Below, piece after piece: positions 1 to 7,703 of a stretch of 64,000 nt of DNA (position 1 is its first letter; each line of letters starts with the position of its first letter). This DNA is from Lachnospiraceae bacterium (GTDB lineage: Bacteria > Bacillota > Clostridia > Lachnospirales > Lachnospiraceae). The stretch is from positions 124,001-188,000 of the forward strand of contig JAGBEO010000005.1 of NCBI GenBank assembly GCA_017936885.1, in the 5' to 3' direction. Made by a program: the position numbers and the translations under genes. The notes under the pieces were generated by a model, which worked only from the letters and a program-made list of their open reading frames with translations, had not been told where the DNA came from and made no database searches.

Positions 1-534
1 TAATTTATATCTGATGTCCAGATAAGAGGTAGGTTCATCTAACAGGATGATCTCCGGCTGCTGACAGAGTGCCCTCGCCAACAGCACTCTCTGCCTCTGC
101 CCGTCACTGATCTTATTGTAATCTTTGCCCTTTAATTCCGACACGCATGTCATATCCATGGATTCTTCCACAATTCTCCGATCTTCGTCAGATAAAATGC
201 CAAACCTTCCCGTATAGGGATATCTGCCGCTTGCCACTACTTCCTCACAGGTCATCATTTCCGTGTACAGCTTATCCGTAAATACGACCGCCATTTTCTT
301 TGCCAGTTCATGACCGCTTAAGCCTGCCAATTCCTGCTGTTCCAGATAAACGCTTCCGCCCAGTGGCTTAAGCTGCTTTGCGATGCTTTTCAGAAGCGTA
401 GACTTGCCTGCCCCGTTAGGCCCGATCAGGGTCAGTATCTCGCCTTTGTTGAGCCCTATCGTTACATCTTTTAAAACCGGGAGGACCTGATAGCCTACCG
501 TTAACTGTTTGGTCTGAAAAAAATAATCCGCCAT
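1..534 (-). CDS. ABC transporter ATP-binding protein, iron/cobalamin uptake type (partial)
   Basis: This is the cytoplasmic ATPase of an uptake ABC transporter of the FecE/BtuD class, which powers import of iron chelates, haem or cobalamin. The C-terminus runs off the left edge of the window; 178 codons are visible. Seen directly: Walker A GPNGAGKST at residues 38-46, a signature read as ISDGQ (142-146) in place of the usual LSGGQ, Walker B IILLDE at 162-167, then the D-loop. The ATG at 532-534 lies 3 bases after the permease stop, so the two are translationally linked. The operon order is binding protein, permease, ATPase. The substrate cannot be read from this subunit. Confidence 0.9.
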   Translation of the reverse strand, partial: MADYFFQTKQLTVGYQVLPVLKDVTIGLNKGEILTLIGPNGAGKSTLLKSIAKQLKPLGGSVYLEQQELAGLSGHELAKKMAVVFTDKLYTEMMTCEEVVASGRYPYTGRFGILSDEDRRIVEESMDMTCVSELKGKDYNKISDGQRQRVLLARALCQQPEIILLDEPTSYLDIRYKL

Positions 535-537
535 CGT

Positions 538-1626
538 CTAGCCCCTCTCTTTCTTCCTACGGAGCATGACGATGATAACCACCGGTGCGCCGAAAATTGC
601 CGTCACAGTGCTGATGCTAAGTTCCGTCGGGGCAAATAATGTCCTCGCCAGCAGATCGCAGAACAGGCAAAACACACCGCCACCTAAAAAACACGCCGGT
701 ATCATGATGATCGGCTTGGCGGTTTGGAAAAGCTGTTTTACCAGATGGGGCACCGCAATTCCCACGAAGGAAACCGGACCCGCAAATGCCGTGATACATG
801 CCGCTAACAGACTGGATAACAGCACAAGCATCACCCGCAGCCTTCGCAGATTGATTCCCATGCTTGCCGCATAGCCTTCCCCCATCTGATAGGCGCCGAT
901 GGGTTTTGCAAGCCATAAGATAACAGTCGTTGTTAAAAATACCACAACACTCATAACCGCCACATTATTCCATGTGATTCCCGAAAAGCTGCCCTTCGAC
1001 CAGTTGTGGAGATTCACAATGTCCGCATCCTGCGCAAAGGTTACAACAAGGTCTGTGACCGCAGAACAGATGTATCCGATCATCACACCGCTGACGATGA
1101 GCATGGACATACTGTTTACTTTACCGGACATGATGAGCACAAATCCCATGGAAAGAAAAGCTCCTATGAACGCTGCCACTATCATGGTTCCCGATCCCAC
1201 ACGGATACGGTTTCCCAAGAGGAACACCATCACCAGCGCCACCGCCAGTTTGGAACCGGAAGAGATACCCAGCACAAAAGGTCCCGCAATCGGATTATGG
1301 AAAAAGGTCTGTAACAGATAGCCTGCCAACCCTAATGCCCCGCCTAAAACGGCTGCTGCTATGGCTCTCGGCATACGGATCTGCCAGAGTATATTCTCAT
1401 AAGTATCTTCTATTTCCAGCCCTCTCAGGCTGTCGATGACATCCCGAAGAGGTATGCTGATGCTGCCGATACCGAAATTACACGCCATTAAAAAAAGAAG
1501 AAGCGCCAAAAGAAAGCAAAAGGCTGCTGTGTATCTGCCTTTGCTTCGCTTATGCTCCTTCTTTGAAATTATGATCATCTTATCTGCACGTTTGTTCATG
1601 TTGTTTATTATACAACACTTTTCCAT
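538..1626 (-). CDS. FecCD-family ABC transporter permease
   Basis: Membrane-spanning permease of the FecCD/BtuC family, which forms the substrate channel with the ATPase encoded next. It is very hydrophobic, with about nine or ten membrane segments. The family-typical stretch LGGALGLAGYLLQ...NPIAGPFVLGISSGSKL follows the first segment, and the ATPase-coupling region lies near the end. Its 362 residues are a little longer than usual because of a basic N-terminal tail. Met1, Met10 and Met17 are all possible starts and none has a good ribosome binding site. A strong AAAGGAGG at 1667-1674 is followed by no usable start in this frame, so the 5' end may have been rearranged. Confidence 0.9.
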   Translation of the reverse strand: MEKCCIINNMNKRADKMIIISKKEHKRSKGRYTAAFCFLLALLLFLMACNFGIGSISIPLRDVIDSLRGLEIEDTYENILWQIRMPRAIAAAVLGGALGLAGYLLQTFFHNPIAGPFVLGISSGSKLAVALVMVFLLGNRIRVGSGTMIVAAFIGAFLSMGFVLIMSGKVNSMSMLIVSGVMIGYICSAVTDLVVTFAQDADIVNLHNWSKGSFSGITWNNVAVMSVVVFLTTTVILWLAKPIGAYQMGEGYAASMGINLRRLRVMLVLLSSLLAACITAFAGPVSFVGIAVPHLVKQLFQTAKPIIMIPACFLGGGVFCLFCDLLARTLFAPTELSISTVTAIFGAPVVIIVMLRRKKERG

Positions 1627-1753
1627 GCAAGACCAGCGTAATGTGCCTAAGCCTCTGTCCTAAATGCCTCCTTTATTATAGTTCCTTCATCAGTTCCACC
1701 ATATCAGTTTCCGCTTGATGCCCGAAAGCTTCGGTCTTCACAGCCGCATATCT

Positions 1754-3607
1754 CTACTGTACCGAATACAGGTACTGCATCTGCTCCTCTCCGTCTTCGC
1801 CGCCGATCATCACATGGATATCCCGAATCAGCCCGCCGATGGACATAGACTCCTGATATAGATTCCGGGTGGTACAGTAGACATGTCCCTCCCGTACCGC
1901 CTTAAAATCCGCAAGCAGCCCGCACTTATCACACAGTTCATCCACGCTGTGTATCTCCCCGTCAATGGCACTGTTATAGATAATGTAATCCGCATCTTTA
2001 GCGGTGGCATAGAATTCTTCGATCTGCATCGTCATGGACGAAGAACGGCTTTCTTCGTCTCCCAAATCGTCATAAATATAAGTTCCTCCCGCCAGTGCGA
2101 TCATCTTCGGTACGTAATCCGAAGCCTTGCGCACATTGGCTGCGCCGCTGTTAGTAATATAGAAAAAGGCAACCGTTGGGCGTTTTTCCTCCTGACCTGC
2201 CGCGATATCCTCTTCTACTTCGGCAAGAATCCGCTCCTGACCAGCAAAGATCTCATCGGCTTCCGCTTCTTTGCCAAGCAGCGCACCGTAGAGTTTGATC
2301 CACTCCACCCGTCCCAGCGGATGACTCTCATAGCTGGAATGGTCTACCAGAACCGGAATCCCGAAAGATATGAGATTTTCTTTGACCTCCGGCGTATGCT
2401 CGATCATCGTGTTCTCGATCGCCAGTTCACAGCCTTCCGAGAGGATCAGTTCATAATCCGGCGTACTATATTTACCGGCATACACAATGGAGCCTTTCTC
2501 CATGGCAGCCCTGGCTGCCCCGATGTACCAACCGTCCGTATCGGTACCGGACAGGCGGATGTGGTCTAAACCGTCCAGTGCGCAAAACATATCCATGGTG
2601 GCGGATGCCACCAGATAAATATTGTTTACGGGCTGACGGATGATTGTAATGTCTGATGCGCCGTTTATTTCACCATCCGATGACGAGATGCCGCTTCCTC
2701 CACTCTGCTGCACTCCCTGCAGCAATTCTTCGTCTGTGGCTGCCGCCAGCGTTTCCGGTACCACCAGATAACAGGTGCCGTCGGATATGGTGATCAACGT
2801 GCAGCCGTTCGTATAATGATCCAGTGTAAATTCCTGTGCGTAGGATAAGGCAACGCGCTCCGGTGGCAGCCATTCCACCCCTGTGCCGCTCTCTTCTGCC
2901 CATACGCCGCTCTTCTCCGCGCCTTGCGCCGCGTTTTCGCTTCCCTGCGTTTCAGCCTGCATAACGGCAGAGTCTGGCAAGCTGCCGTCGGCAGACTGAC
3001 CTGCCGCTCCCTGCTCCGTCACCGCGCCGCATCCTCCGCAGCCTATCAGACACAGGCATAGACATCCTGCCAGCCCCCTGTGCCATCTACTCTTCCATTT
3101 ACTTTTATCTACGATTCGATAACCGATATAACCCGAGAGGATACCTATCACAATGCCCCCCAGAATATCTGTGGGATAATGTACATACAGGTAGAGTCTT
3201 GAAAAAGCCAGCACTACCGCAAGTACCAGCGCTGCTGTGCATAATTTCCTGTTTCTGGCATAATAAAGTGCCGTTACCGACGCAAAAGAAGCAGCCGTAT
3301 GCCCAGACGGAAAAGAAAAATCCTTCTGCCTATCGATCAAAAGCTGCACGGAAGTATTTACGTCATAGGGCCGTACGCGTGCAAACACATTCTTGAGTAT
3401 GCAGTTGCACAAAACAACGTCCACAAGCAGTGCTGCCGTCACTATGATTCCGCTTCTCCTTGTTTTGGGTATGATCAATAAAATCACTGCAAGTATAATC
3501 CAGATGATTCCCGCATCTCCCAGCCTGGTAATGTGTGACATGAACACGTCCCCTGCGGGCGTGCGGATCGTTTGTATGAAATCTAACACTTTAATTTCCA
3601 TTCCCAT
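1754..3607 (-). CDS. Fusion: PAP2 phosphatase domain plus ABC substrate-binding lipoprotein
   Basis: Two proteins are joined in one frame. Numbering from the upstream GTG at 3614-3616, residues 1-170 are a multi-span PAP2 (type 2 phosphatidic acid phosphatase) membrane domain. It has all three catalytic motifs: KX6RP (K75...R82-P83), PSGH (103-106) and SRX5HX3D (S139-R140, H146, D150). Residues 171-193 then look exactly like a lipoprotein signal peptide: a basic patch, a hydrophobic stretch and lipobox LIGC with Cys193. Residues about 200-620 are a TroA/FepB-like binding domain matching the downstream permease and ATPase. The start chosen is the ATG at 3605-3607, nine bases after AAGGAA; the GTG abuts that site. 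The binding domain probably delivers an iron-type ligand to the operon's transporter. The PAP2 substrate (undecaprenyl-PP or another lipid phosphate) is unknown. Confidence 0.85.
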   Translation of the reverse strand: MGMEIKVLDFIQTIRTPAGDVFMSHITRLGDAGIIWIILAVILLIIPKTRRSGIIVTAALLVDVVLCNCILKNVFARVRPYDVNTSVQLLIDRQKDFSFPSGHTAASFASVTALYYARNRKLCTAALVLAVVLAFSRLYLYVHYPTDILGGIVIGILSGYIGYRIVDKSKWKSRWHRGLAGCLCLCLIGCGGCGAVTEQGAAGQSADGSLPDSAVMQAETQGSENAAQGAEKSGVWAEESGTGVEWLPPERVALSYAQEFTLDHYTNGCTLITISDGTCYLVVPETLAAATDEELLQGVQQSGGSGISSSDGEINGASDITIIRQPVNNIYLVASATMDMFCALDGLDHIRLSGTDTDGWYIGAARAAMEKGSIVYAGKYSTPDYELILSEGCELAIENTMIEHTPEVKENLISFGIPVLVDHSSYESHPLGRVEWIKLYGALLGKEAEADEIFAGQERILAEVEEDIAAGQEEKRPTVAFFYITNSGAANVRKASDYVPKMIALAGGTYIYDDLGDEESRSSSMTMQIEEFYATAKDADYIIYNSAIDGEIHSVDELCDKCGLLADFKAVREGHVYCTTRNLYQESMSIGGLIRDIHVMIGGEDGEEQMQYLYSVQ

Positions 3608-3635
3608 TATGTGCACTTCCTTCTATCAATGAGTT

Positions 3636-3650
3636 GTAACAGATAGTTAC
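3636..3650. promoter_or_regulatory. Dyad over the start region of the ABC uptake operon
   Basis: GTAACAGATAGTTAC is an imperfect inverted repeat with 5-bp arms GTAAC/GTTAC. It sits directly downstream of the -10 box of the ABC operon promoter, where a repressor would block initiation. No regulator for it was identified. Confidence 0.3.
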
Positions 3651-3678
3651 ATTATACCGCAGGATATTTTGAGTGCAA
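3651..3678 (-). promoter_or_regulatory. Sigma-A promoter of the PAP2/ABC uptake operon
   Basis: On the minus strand, -35 TTGCAC (3673-3678) and a perfect -10 TATAAT (3651-3656) are separated by 16 bases. They lie about 45 bases upstream of the chosen start of the PAP2-binding protein fusion. Confidence 0.7.
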
Positions 3679-3764
3679 GTTTTAATGGTGATCTGCTTCA
3701 TCTGAGGACTTCTTAAGGGGGTCTTATTATGAATGATTCTTTAGAAAGGGTACTTTAGTACATA

Positions 3765-3896
3765 ATGACGTTGATTATTATTGTCAAGATTGTCGGCATT
3801 GTCGTTACATCTATCAGTACAGTTGTCAAGATAGTAGACATGCTGCAAAAGACAAAAGAAAGACATCAAAAAAGCAACCGCACCCGCCAAAGTTAG
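3765..3896 (+). CDS. Candidate type I toxin-like small membrane peptide (43 aa)
   Basis: A 43-codon frame, one of the very few plausible plus-strand genes here. The peptide has one hydrophobic segment rich in Ile and Val (residues 3-25) and then a basic polar tail ending KERHQKSNRTRQS. This is the general build of Fst/TxpA/holin-like type I toxins. The last codons and the stop lie inside a terminator hairpin (3871-3904). The frame is open upstream to an ATG at 3729-3731 behind a strong AAGGGGG ribosome binding site, but a TAG at 3756-3758 interrupts it after nine codons. A 55-residue ancestral toxin may therefore have been disabled by a nonsense mutation, or the internal ATG may be used. A convergent antisense promoter lies just downstream. 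No homology was confirmed. Confidence 0.4.
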   Translation: MTLIIIVKIVGIVVTSISTVVKIVDMLQKTKERHQKSNRTRQS

Positions 3897-3908
3897 GTTG
3901 CTTTCTTG
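3868..3908. terminator. Bidirectional hairpin terminator
   Basis: Stem AAAGCAACC (3871-3879) pairs with GGTTGCTTT (3896-3904). On the minus strand it is followed by a T-run, so it can also end transcripts of the lipoprotein gene at 4100-4954. On the plus strand it overlaps the stop codon of the small toxin-like frame. A close relative of this hairpin occurs at 5110-5150. Confidence 0.7.
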
Positions 3909-3962
3909 ATTTAACAATATTAACTGAGGCGAACCGTTTGCTTTACGGTAGCACCTTTCTAT
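3868..3962 (-). ncRNA. Candidate antisense RNA (antitoxin) against the small membrane peptide
   Basis: A minus-strand promoter at 3969-3997 would start an RNA of about 95 nt near 3962. That RNA contains a stem ACCGT/ACGGT (around 3935-3950), runs across the 3' end of the toxin-like frame and ends at the GCAACC/GGTTGC hairpin, followed by six Us in this direction. Convergent overlap at a shared bidirectional terminator is the arrangement of txpA/RatA and Fst-type modules. The boundaries are inferred from sequence only. Confidence 0.4.
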
Positions 3963-3968
3963 ATTGAT

Positions 3969-3997
3969 ATATTAAAATATCAATAACCAAAAGTCAA
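3969..3997 (-). promoter_or_regulatory. Promoter of the candidate antisense RNA
   Basis: -35 TTGACT (3992-3997) and -10 TAATAT (3969-3974) are separated by exactly 17 bases on the minus strand. No protein-coding gene follows. The -10 region overlaps an AT-rich palindrome at 3963-3984 with 8-bp arms ATTGATAT/ATATCAAT. Confidence 0.5.
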
Positions 3998-4099
3998 TAT
4001 CGGCTTCTAAGTTTCCACATTATCTTTTCACATGAAAACCATTCATGCCCGGATAAACACTGCTTTCTCCCAGTTGTATTTCACCTTTTCAAATTTCTA

Positions 4100-4954
4100 C
4101 TATTTCAAATCTTCCTCACTTAACTCATAGTCGTCTCCATACATTGTCCATATAAGTGGAAGTGATAAATTGTAGTTGCCGTCATGAATAAAGTTTCTCT
4201 GCGCTTCTATCCGTGATAGATCAGAATGCGCTTCCTCTTTCATCATAATAATTGACCTGGCATCCAGAAAGGCAAGCAGATATTCTCCCTCTGCACCGCC
4301 GTCTACCGGCGTCTTCACCTCTCGTATTGCAGCACCACGGATTCCCCCAAAACTGTCTTCATCGTTCCCCGGACCATGAACGACAAGTGCATCATAATAA
4401 ATAAATTCCCCAAGCAAACTTAATCCATCACGATTTGCATATTTAACTGCCGTGTCCATATACATTTCATCAACGATTTCGTCCTGTGCCTGTATCATCT
4501 CGGAATCATTGGATGCTTTCTGCCAATCCGAAATAAAATCGTCTCTAAGCCCCACATGTGAATCCGAACCATTAACTTGTTCAAGTGCAGAAACGTATTT
4601 TTGTAATACATTATCCGTTGGTTTCAATTCTATGTATCGGTTAATGACTTCAAGCAAGTCCCCTGTCCCGGAAGTAAAACCGATAATTCCGGCTGTATAT
4701 CCTCTGCCATCACCGATATCTTCAATATAGGAATACTGTTCTGCATAATCAAGGGAGGAATTCTCCGCACTTGATACAAGGGAATATACGATTTTTCTAT
4801 AAATCCCTTCTTTAATCGTCATATCCGATTTATTACTATCCTGCCCGACAGAGCAGCCGGATAAACAAACTGCAAGCAGCACTGCTGTAACGGACATGAT
4901 TATTGTTTTCATCTTCATCATTTTCACCATAAATTTCGTTTTTACTTCTTTCAC
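4100..4954 (-). CDS. Predicted lipoprotein of unknown function
   Basis: I do not recognise the family. The N-terminus is a lipoprotein signal: several Met/Lys residues, a hydrophobic stretch and lipobox LSGC about 34 residues in, so the mature protein should be anchored on the outer face of the membrane. The rest (about 250 residues) is acidic, soluble and mixed alpha/beta in character, with no internal membrane segment. The GTG at 4952-4954 is the longest start. ATGs at 4928-4930 and just after it would give a more usual signal length, and the ribosome binding site does not decide. It stands alone between two related hairpins (3871-3904 and 5110-5150), so it is probably monocistronic. Confidence 0.7.
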   Translation of the reverse strand: MKEVKTKFMVKMMKMKTIIMSVTAVLLAVCLSGCSVGQDSNKSDMTIKEGIYRKIVYSLVSSAENSSLDYAEQYSYIEDIGDGRGYTAGIIGFTSGTGDLLEVINRYIELKPTDNVLQKYVSALEQVNGSDSHVGLRDDFISDWQKASNDSEMIQAQDEIVDEMYMDTAVKYANRDGLSLLGEFIYYDALVVHGPGNDEDSFGGIRGAAIREVKTPVDGGAEGEYLLAFLDARSIIMMKEEAHSDLSRIEAQRNFIHDGNYNLSLPLIWTMYGDDYELSEEDLK

Positions 4955-5107
4955 CGTTAAAAAACTTATCCGGCCTTTTTGGTAACTCTCTGTTCTTGCA
5001 AGACCTCAAACCTACACTCCATTCAACTTTGCCATTAAACATTATTCTACCATACAACTATGATTTTTCCCACGCCTAATCACTGCATTTTAATCTAACC
5101 AAATGAT

Positions 5108-5150
5108 ATCAAAAAAGCAACCGCCTAGGTCAAGGTTAAGTTGCTTTCTC
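5108..5150. terminator. Hairpin related to the 3868-3908 terminator; possible toxin-locus relic
   Basis: AAAGCAAC (5114-5121) pairs with GTTGCTTT (5140-5147). The left flank, ATATCAAAAAAGCAACCGC, is nearly identical to the hairpin at 3868-3908. In the matching frame it reads YQKSNRLGQG then stop, a counterpart of the toxin-like peptide's tail, but stop codons lie directly upstream. It probably terminates the methyltransferase transcript. Confidence 0.6.
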
Positions 5151-5239
5151 ATAATATCAATAGACTTGCCACAACATACATTTTATGCAGGGACAGAATC
5201 AGCCGGATATGCCCTACCCTTCCTCTTCTGTTATAAGAT

Positions 5240-5884
5240 TCACTTCTTCCTCATGACACTATGCAGACGAAATCCTTTTCGCTGCTCAAACAATTCCAGC
5301 CTCAACCCGGATTCCCGGCAGAACTTTTCAAAATCCTTTTTACCATAGCAAGCGACATCGCCCTTTCCTATGAGATGGACTAACGGTATTTCAACCGCAT
5401 TTATCAGTTTTAATAAAAAAGGTGCCGCGGTCATGTCCCGGATGATCAGTCGTCCGCCGGGACGGAGAACCCGCTCACAGCTGTGAAAGAAGTCTACGGG
5501 ATGGGGATAATGGTGGAAACTCATGGAGCATGTTACCACATCGAAGGAATCAGGATCAAAAGGCAGATTTTCACAATCTCCGCATATAAATTCAGCGTTT
5601 TTCGTTCCCTTGGCAGATGCGACCCGAATCATATTGGGAGACAGATCGATTCCTGTATAATGCTTATCGGGATATTTCTCTGCCAGCAGCGCTATGACGG
5701 CGCCCGTGCCGCAGCCTGCGTCCAGCACGTCCGTAAACTCTTCTTTTTCCAATTCTGCGAGAATATCTGGATAATCTTTGCGGCACAGATTGTACACGCT
5801 CGGATTGCTGTCATCAAATTGCTGCGCTGCTTTGTTAAACTCGTTAAGAGTCAATGCTTTTAGTGTTTCTGCTGATTTTGCCAT
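5240..5884 (-). CDS. Class I SAM-dependent methyltransferase
   Basis: Cytoplasmic methyltransferase of the Methyltransf_11/UbiE-like class, which transfers a methyl group from S-adenosylmethionine to an acceptor that the sequence does not reveal. Motif I, VLDAGCGTG, lies near residues 53-61, the acidic residue of motif II in YTGIDLS, motif IV-like DSFDVVTCSMSFHH after it, and RPGGRLIIRD marks the post-motif strand. Its 214 residues form a single complete domain. AAAGG lies 12 bases upstream of the ATG. It has its own promoter, with a near-perfect palindrome over the likely transcription start, which suggests repression by a TetR- or MarR-type protein. A role in resistance or detoxification is possible but not shown. 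Confidence 0.85.
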   Translation of the reverse strand: MAKSAETLKALTLNEFNKAAQQFDDSNPSVYNLCRKDYPDILAELEKEEFTDVLDAGCGTGAVIALLAEKYPDKHYTGIDLSPNMIRVASAKGTKNAEFICGDCENLPFDPDSFDVVTCSMSFHHYPHPVDFFHSCERVLRPGGRLIIRDMTAAPFLLKLINAVEIPLVHLIGKGDVACYGKKDFEKFCRESGLRLELFEQRKGFRLHSVMRKK

Positions 5885-5952
5885 GGATTATGTTTTCCTT
5901 TCTTTTCTACGTGTTCCAGATGATTGCAAAATTTATTTTCATCTCATTGTGC

Positions 5953-5978
5953 GTTAGTTATGACTAACTTGTATTATA
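5953..5978 (-). promoter_or_regulatory. Methyltransferase promoter -10 with overlapping palindromic operator
   Basis: -10 TATAAT (5973-5978) is followed on the minus strand by a 16-bp near-perfect palindrome, GTTAGTCATAACTAAC (5953-5968), placed where a repressor would cover the start site. No good -35 is visible. A 14-of-16 copy of the palindrome occurs at 7699-7714. Confidence 0.55.
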
Positions 5979-6001
5979 ACATCATTCATAGACAAGAAAA
6001 C

Positions 6002-6034
6002 GGAGGTAATTGATACTTTCTATCAAATACCTCC
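6002..6034 (-). terminator. Terminator hairpin downstream of the ATPase pseudogene
   Basis: GGAGGTAATTGATA pairs with TATCAAATACCTCC (13 of 14) around a five-base loop, followed on the minus strand by CCGTTTTCTTG. It separates the decayed ATPase from the methyltransferase promoter. Confidence 0.7.
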
Positions 6035-6093
6035 TCAAAAGACACTCTCTGTTTTTTGACGATCATCATCTTTAAAACTGTATGATGTTGACA

Positions 6094-7151
6094 TCACCTG
6101 GATTTCAGATATCGCTTTAATAAAAACGCACAGAAATATGGAAACGTATAAATATTATTATCAAAGCCAACATTTCCGCCCGTAAATTTGATTCCATAAT
6201 GAATGTCTTCGTATTTTTCTCCTTCAATCAGAGTGCGCAGGGATTTCGCTCTCCCATTCGTTGCTTTCACTTCAATGGGAATTAAATCCGAAGCCGTACG
6301 GACAAAAAAATCTTCCTCCAAAGTGGAATCTTCGCGTTTATAGTAATATAGCTTGTAGCCGCTCTTTACAAGTGCTTCGCCCACAATGTTTTCGTATAAT
6401 GCACCTTTATATACATCCATATTTTTATTGGCACGCAGATCATCCTGTGCTTCTTCGTCAAACATGGCTACCAGCAGTCCGCTGTCTGCAAAATATATTT
6501 TGTATCATCAAAATTGCCCTTTAAAGGCAATTCCGGATAATTCATGCAATAACATACATTTATGATCCCGGCGTCACTTAACCATTCGATGCAGCCTCTG
6601 TAATCCTTAAAACGCGCTCCGGACGTGACCTTGGAAATCTGAAATTTCTTATTATCCTTTGCAAGCTGTATCGGAATCTGATTAAATACATTCAGAATCC
6701 TTGTCTGATCCATACCGACAGCATATTTCCTGATATCTTCCTTGTAATCAGCAAGAAGCTGTCTTTGCGTTTCAAGAGAACCTTCAAAGGTGCCCTGAAC
6801 GATATAATCCCGAACCACCTCCGGCATTCCGCCGAGAATACTAAAATCAAGAAACATATTTTGACAAACAGAAAGTTCCACTTCATTAAAAGGGGTAAGC
6901 TTCTGCATCCCGGCTGTAAACCGTTTGCCCGGATCAATGCGCGAAATATTCTTAATAATATCATCTGTTTTGTATCCATCTGCTATTATCTTTTTATATT
7001 TGGGTTCCTCTACAAAATTGATCTCTATGACATTCTTATAGTTTTGATTGCCAAACCTTCTAATAGATTCGGTCTTCCCTACTTGTCTCGGTCCCCGGAT
7101 AACCAACGGCTTTCTTTCAGGATTATATTTCCACTCTTTCCGAAAATACAA
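6094..7151 (-). pseudogene. AAA+ ATPase with DUF4143-type C-terminus, disrupted
   Basis: This is a remnant of the AAA_14/DUF4143 family, large ATPases of unknown role common in Clostridia. Walker A GPRQVGKT is intact. Three lesions are visible. (1) No ATG and no ribosome binding site precede the homologous start; the frame begins with a weak TTG at 7149-7151, right after a hairpin. (2) After ISRIDPGKRF the text jumps directly to KLTPFNEVELSV. The usual stretch with Walker B (LLFFDE-like) is missing, an apparent in-frame deletion of roughly 80-100 residues. (3) Near 6490 one base is missing: the first frame ends ...KYILQTADCW, while restoring a T in the T-run gives KYIFADSGLLVAM, which runs on into the second frame (start MFDEEAQDD, 6094-6465). 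No activity is expected. Confidence 0.8.
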
Positions 7152-7162
7152 CGAAATCGCAA

Positions 7163-7197
7163 AAAATGAGGGAATTGTTTATCATTCCCTCATTTTC
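7163..7197 (-). terminator. Terminator hairpin after the ABC exporter remnant
   Basis: A perfect 13-bp stem, AAAATGAGGGAAT (7163-7175) with ATTCCCTCATTTT (7184-7196), and an eight-base loop. On the minus strand it ends in CATTTTTTGCG. Confidence 0.75.
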
Positions 7198-7262
7198 TTA
7201 CACATAAAGCATTTTTTTAACCGATCTTTTCCGCAGTCCCCGAAGCTTATCGCAAATTTACC

Positions 7263-7535
7263 TTACAGTTTCCACCCGGCAGCCAGTTCTCTTGACTGCA
7301 CGAATCTTCCATAGATGCCCTCCTGCTGCATCAGCTCCTCATGTCTGCCCTGCTGCACGATTTTCCCTTTATCCACGACCAGAATCCGGTCCGCATTTCT
7401 CACGGTTTTCAGCCTGTGAGCAATCATAAAGATGGTCTTCTCCCTGGTCAGGGCATCGATCGCCTCCACCAGCTCCTTTTCGTTCTCCGGGTCCACATTT
7501 GCCGTAGCTTCTATCAAAATGATAGGTAATTGCAA
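7263..7535 (-). pseudogene. C-terminal stub of an ABC exporter (permease-ATPase type)
   Basis: Only the last 90 or so residues of a multidrug-type ABC exporter ATPase remain: ATANVDPENE (D-loop), the H-loop in FMIAHRLKTVRNADRI, and a C-terminal tail typical of MsbA/LmrA-like half transporters. The Walker B region reads IILIEATANVD where intact relatives have ILLDEATANVD, so the catalytic Asp-Glu pair is broken. Just upstream, in a shifted context, the minus strand reads LELSGDEL, possibly the old LSGGE signature. There is no start codon better than TTG, and the transmembrane domain and Walker A are absent. It follows a truncated TetR gene, the usual partner of such exporters. Confidence 0.75.
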
Positions 7536-7703
7536 AGCTCGTCACCGCTTAACTCTAATTGTGCAAATTGTATAAACATAAGCAGACCCATGGAAGACGC
7601 CGACCTTGGCAAGGTTCTTTCGAGCCTGGTGTACGCTGCGTCTGGAACGGAGCAGAAGCGCGTCTTTGTTGGTTATGCAATTCCTAGTGATTTCTTGAGT
7701 TAG
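7530..7703 (+). other. Open plus-strand frame of unknown origin in the decayed patch
   Basis: This stretch between the exporter stub and the TetR remnant holds one open frame on the plus strand, with an ATG at 7590-7592 and stop at 7701-7703. From the ATG the 37 residues run MEDADLGKVLSS...GYAIPSDFLS. It looks more GC-rich than its surroundings. There is no ribosome binding site before the ATG. I do not recognise it; it may be the tail of a lost gene or chance. Confidence 0.2.

Noticed and set aside
1667-1753. Strong AAAGGAGG site at 1667-1674 and a short open stretch before it
   Set aside because: A stop follows the site in the permease frame and the open stretch is only about 21 codons with no recognisable product; kept only as a remark on the permease start.
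1883-2569. A 228-codon plus-strand frame opposite the PAP2-binding protein fusion
   Set aside because: It lies entirely within a gene with clear domain motifs on the other strand and shows no recognisable protein features.
3617-3700. Cobalamin or other metabolite riboswitch before the uptake ABC operon
   Set aside because: The leader is only about 45 bases and lacks any known aptamer core; only a short dyad is present.
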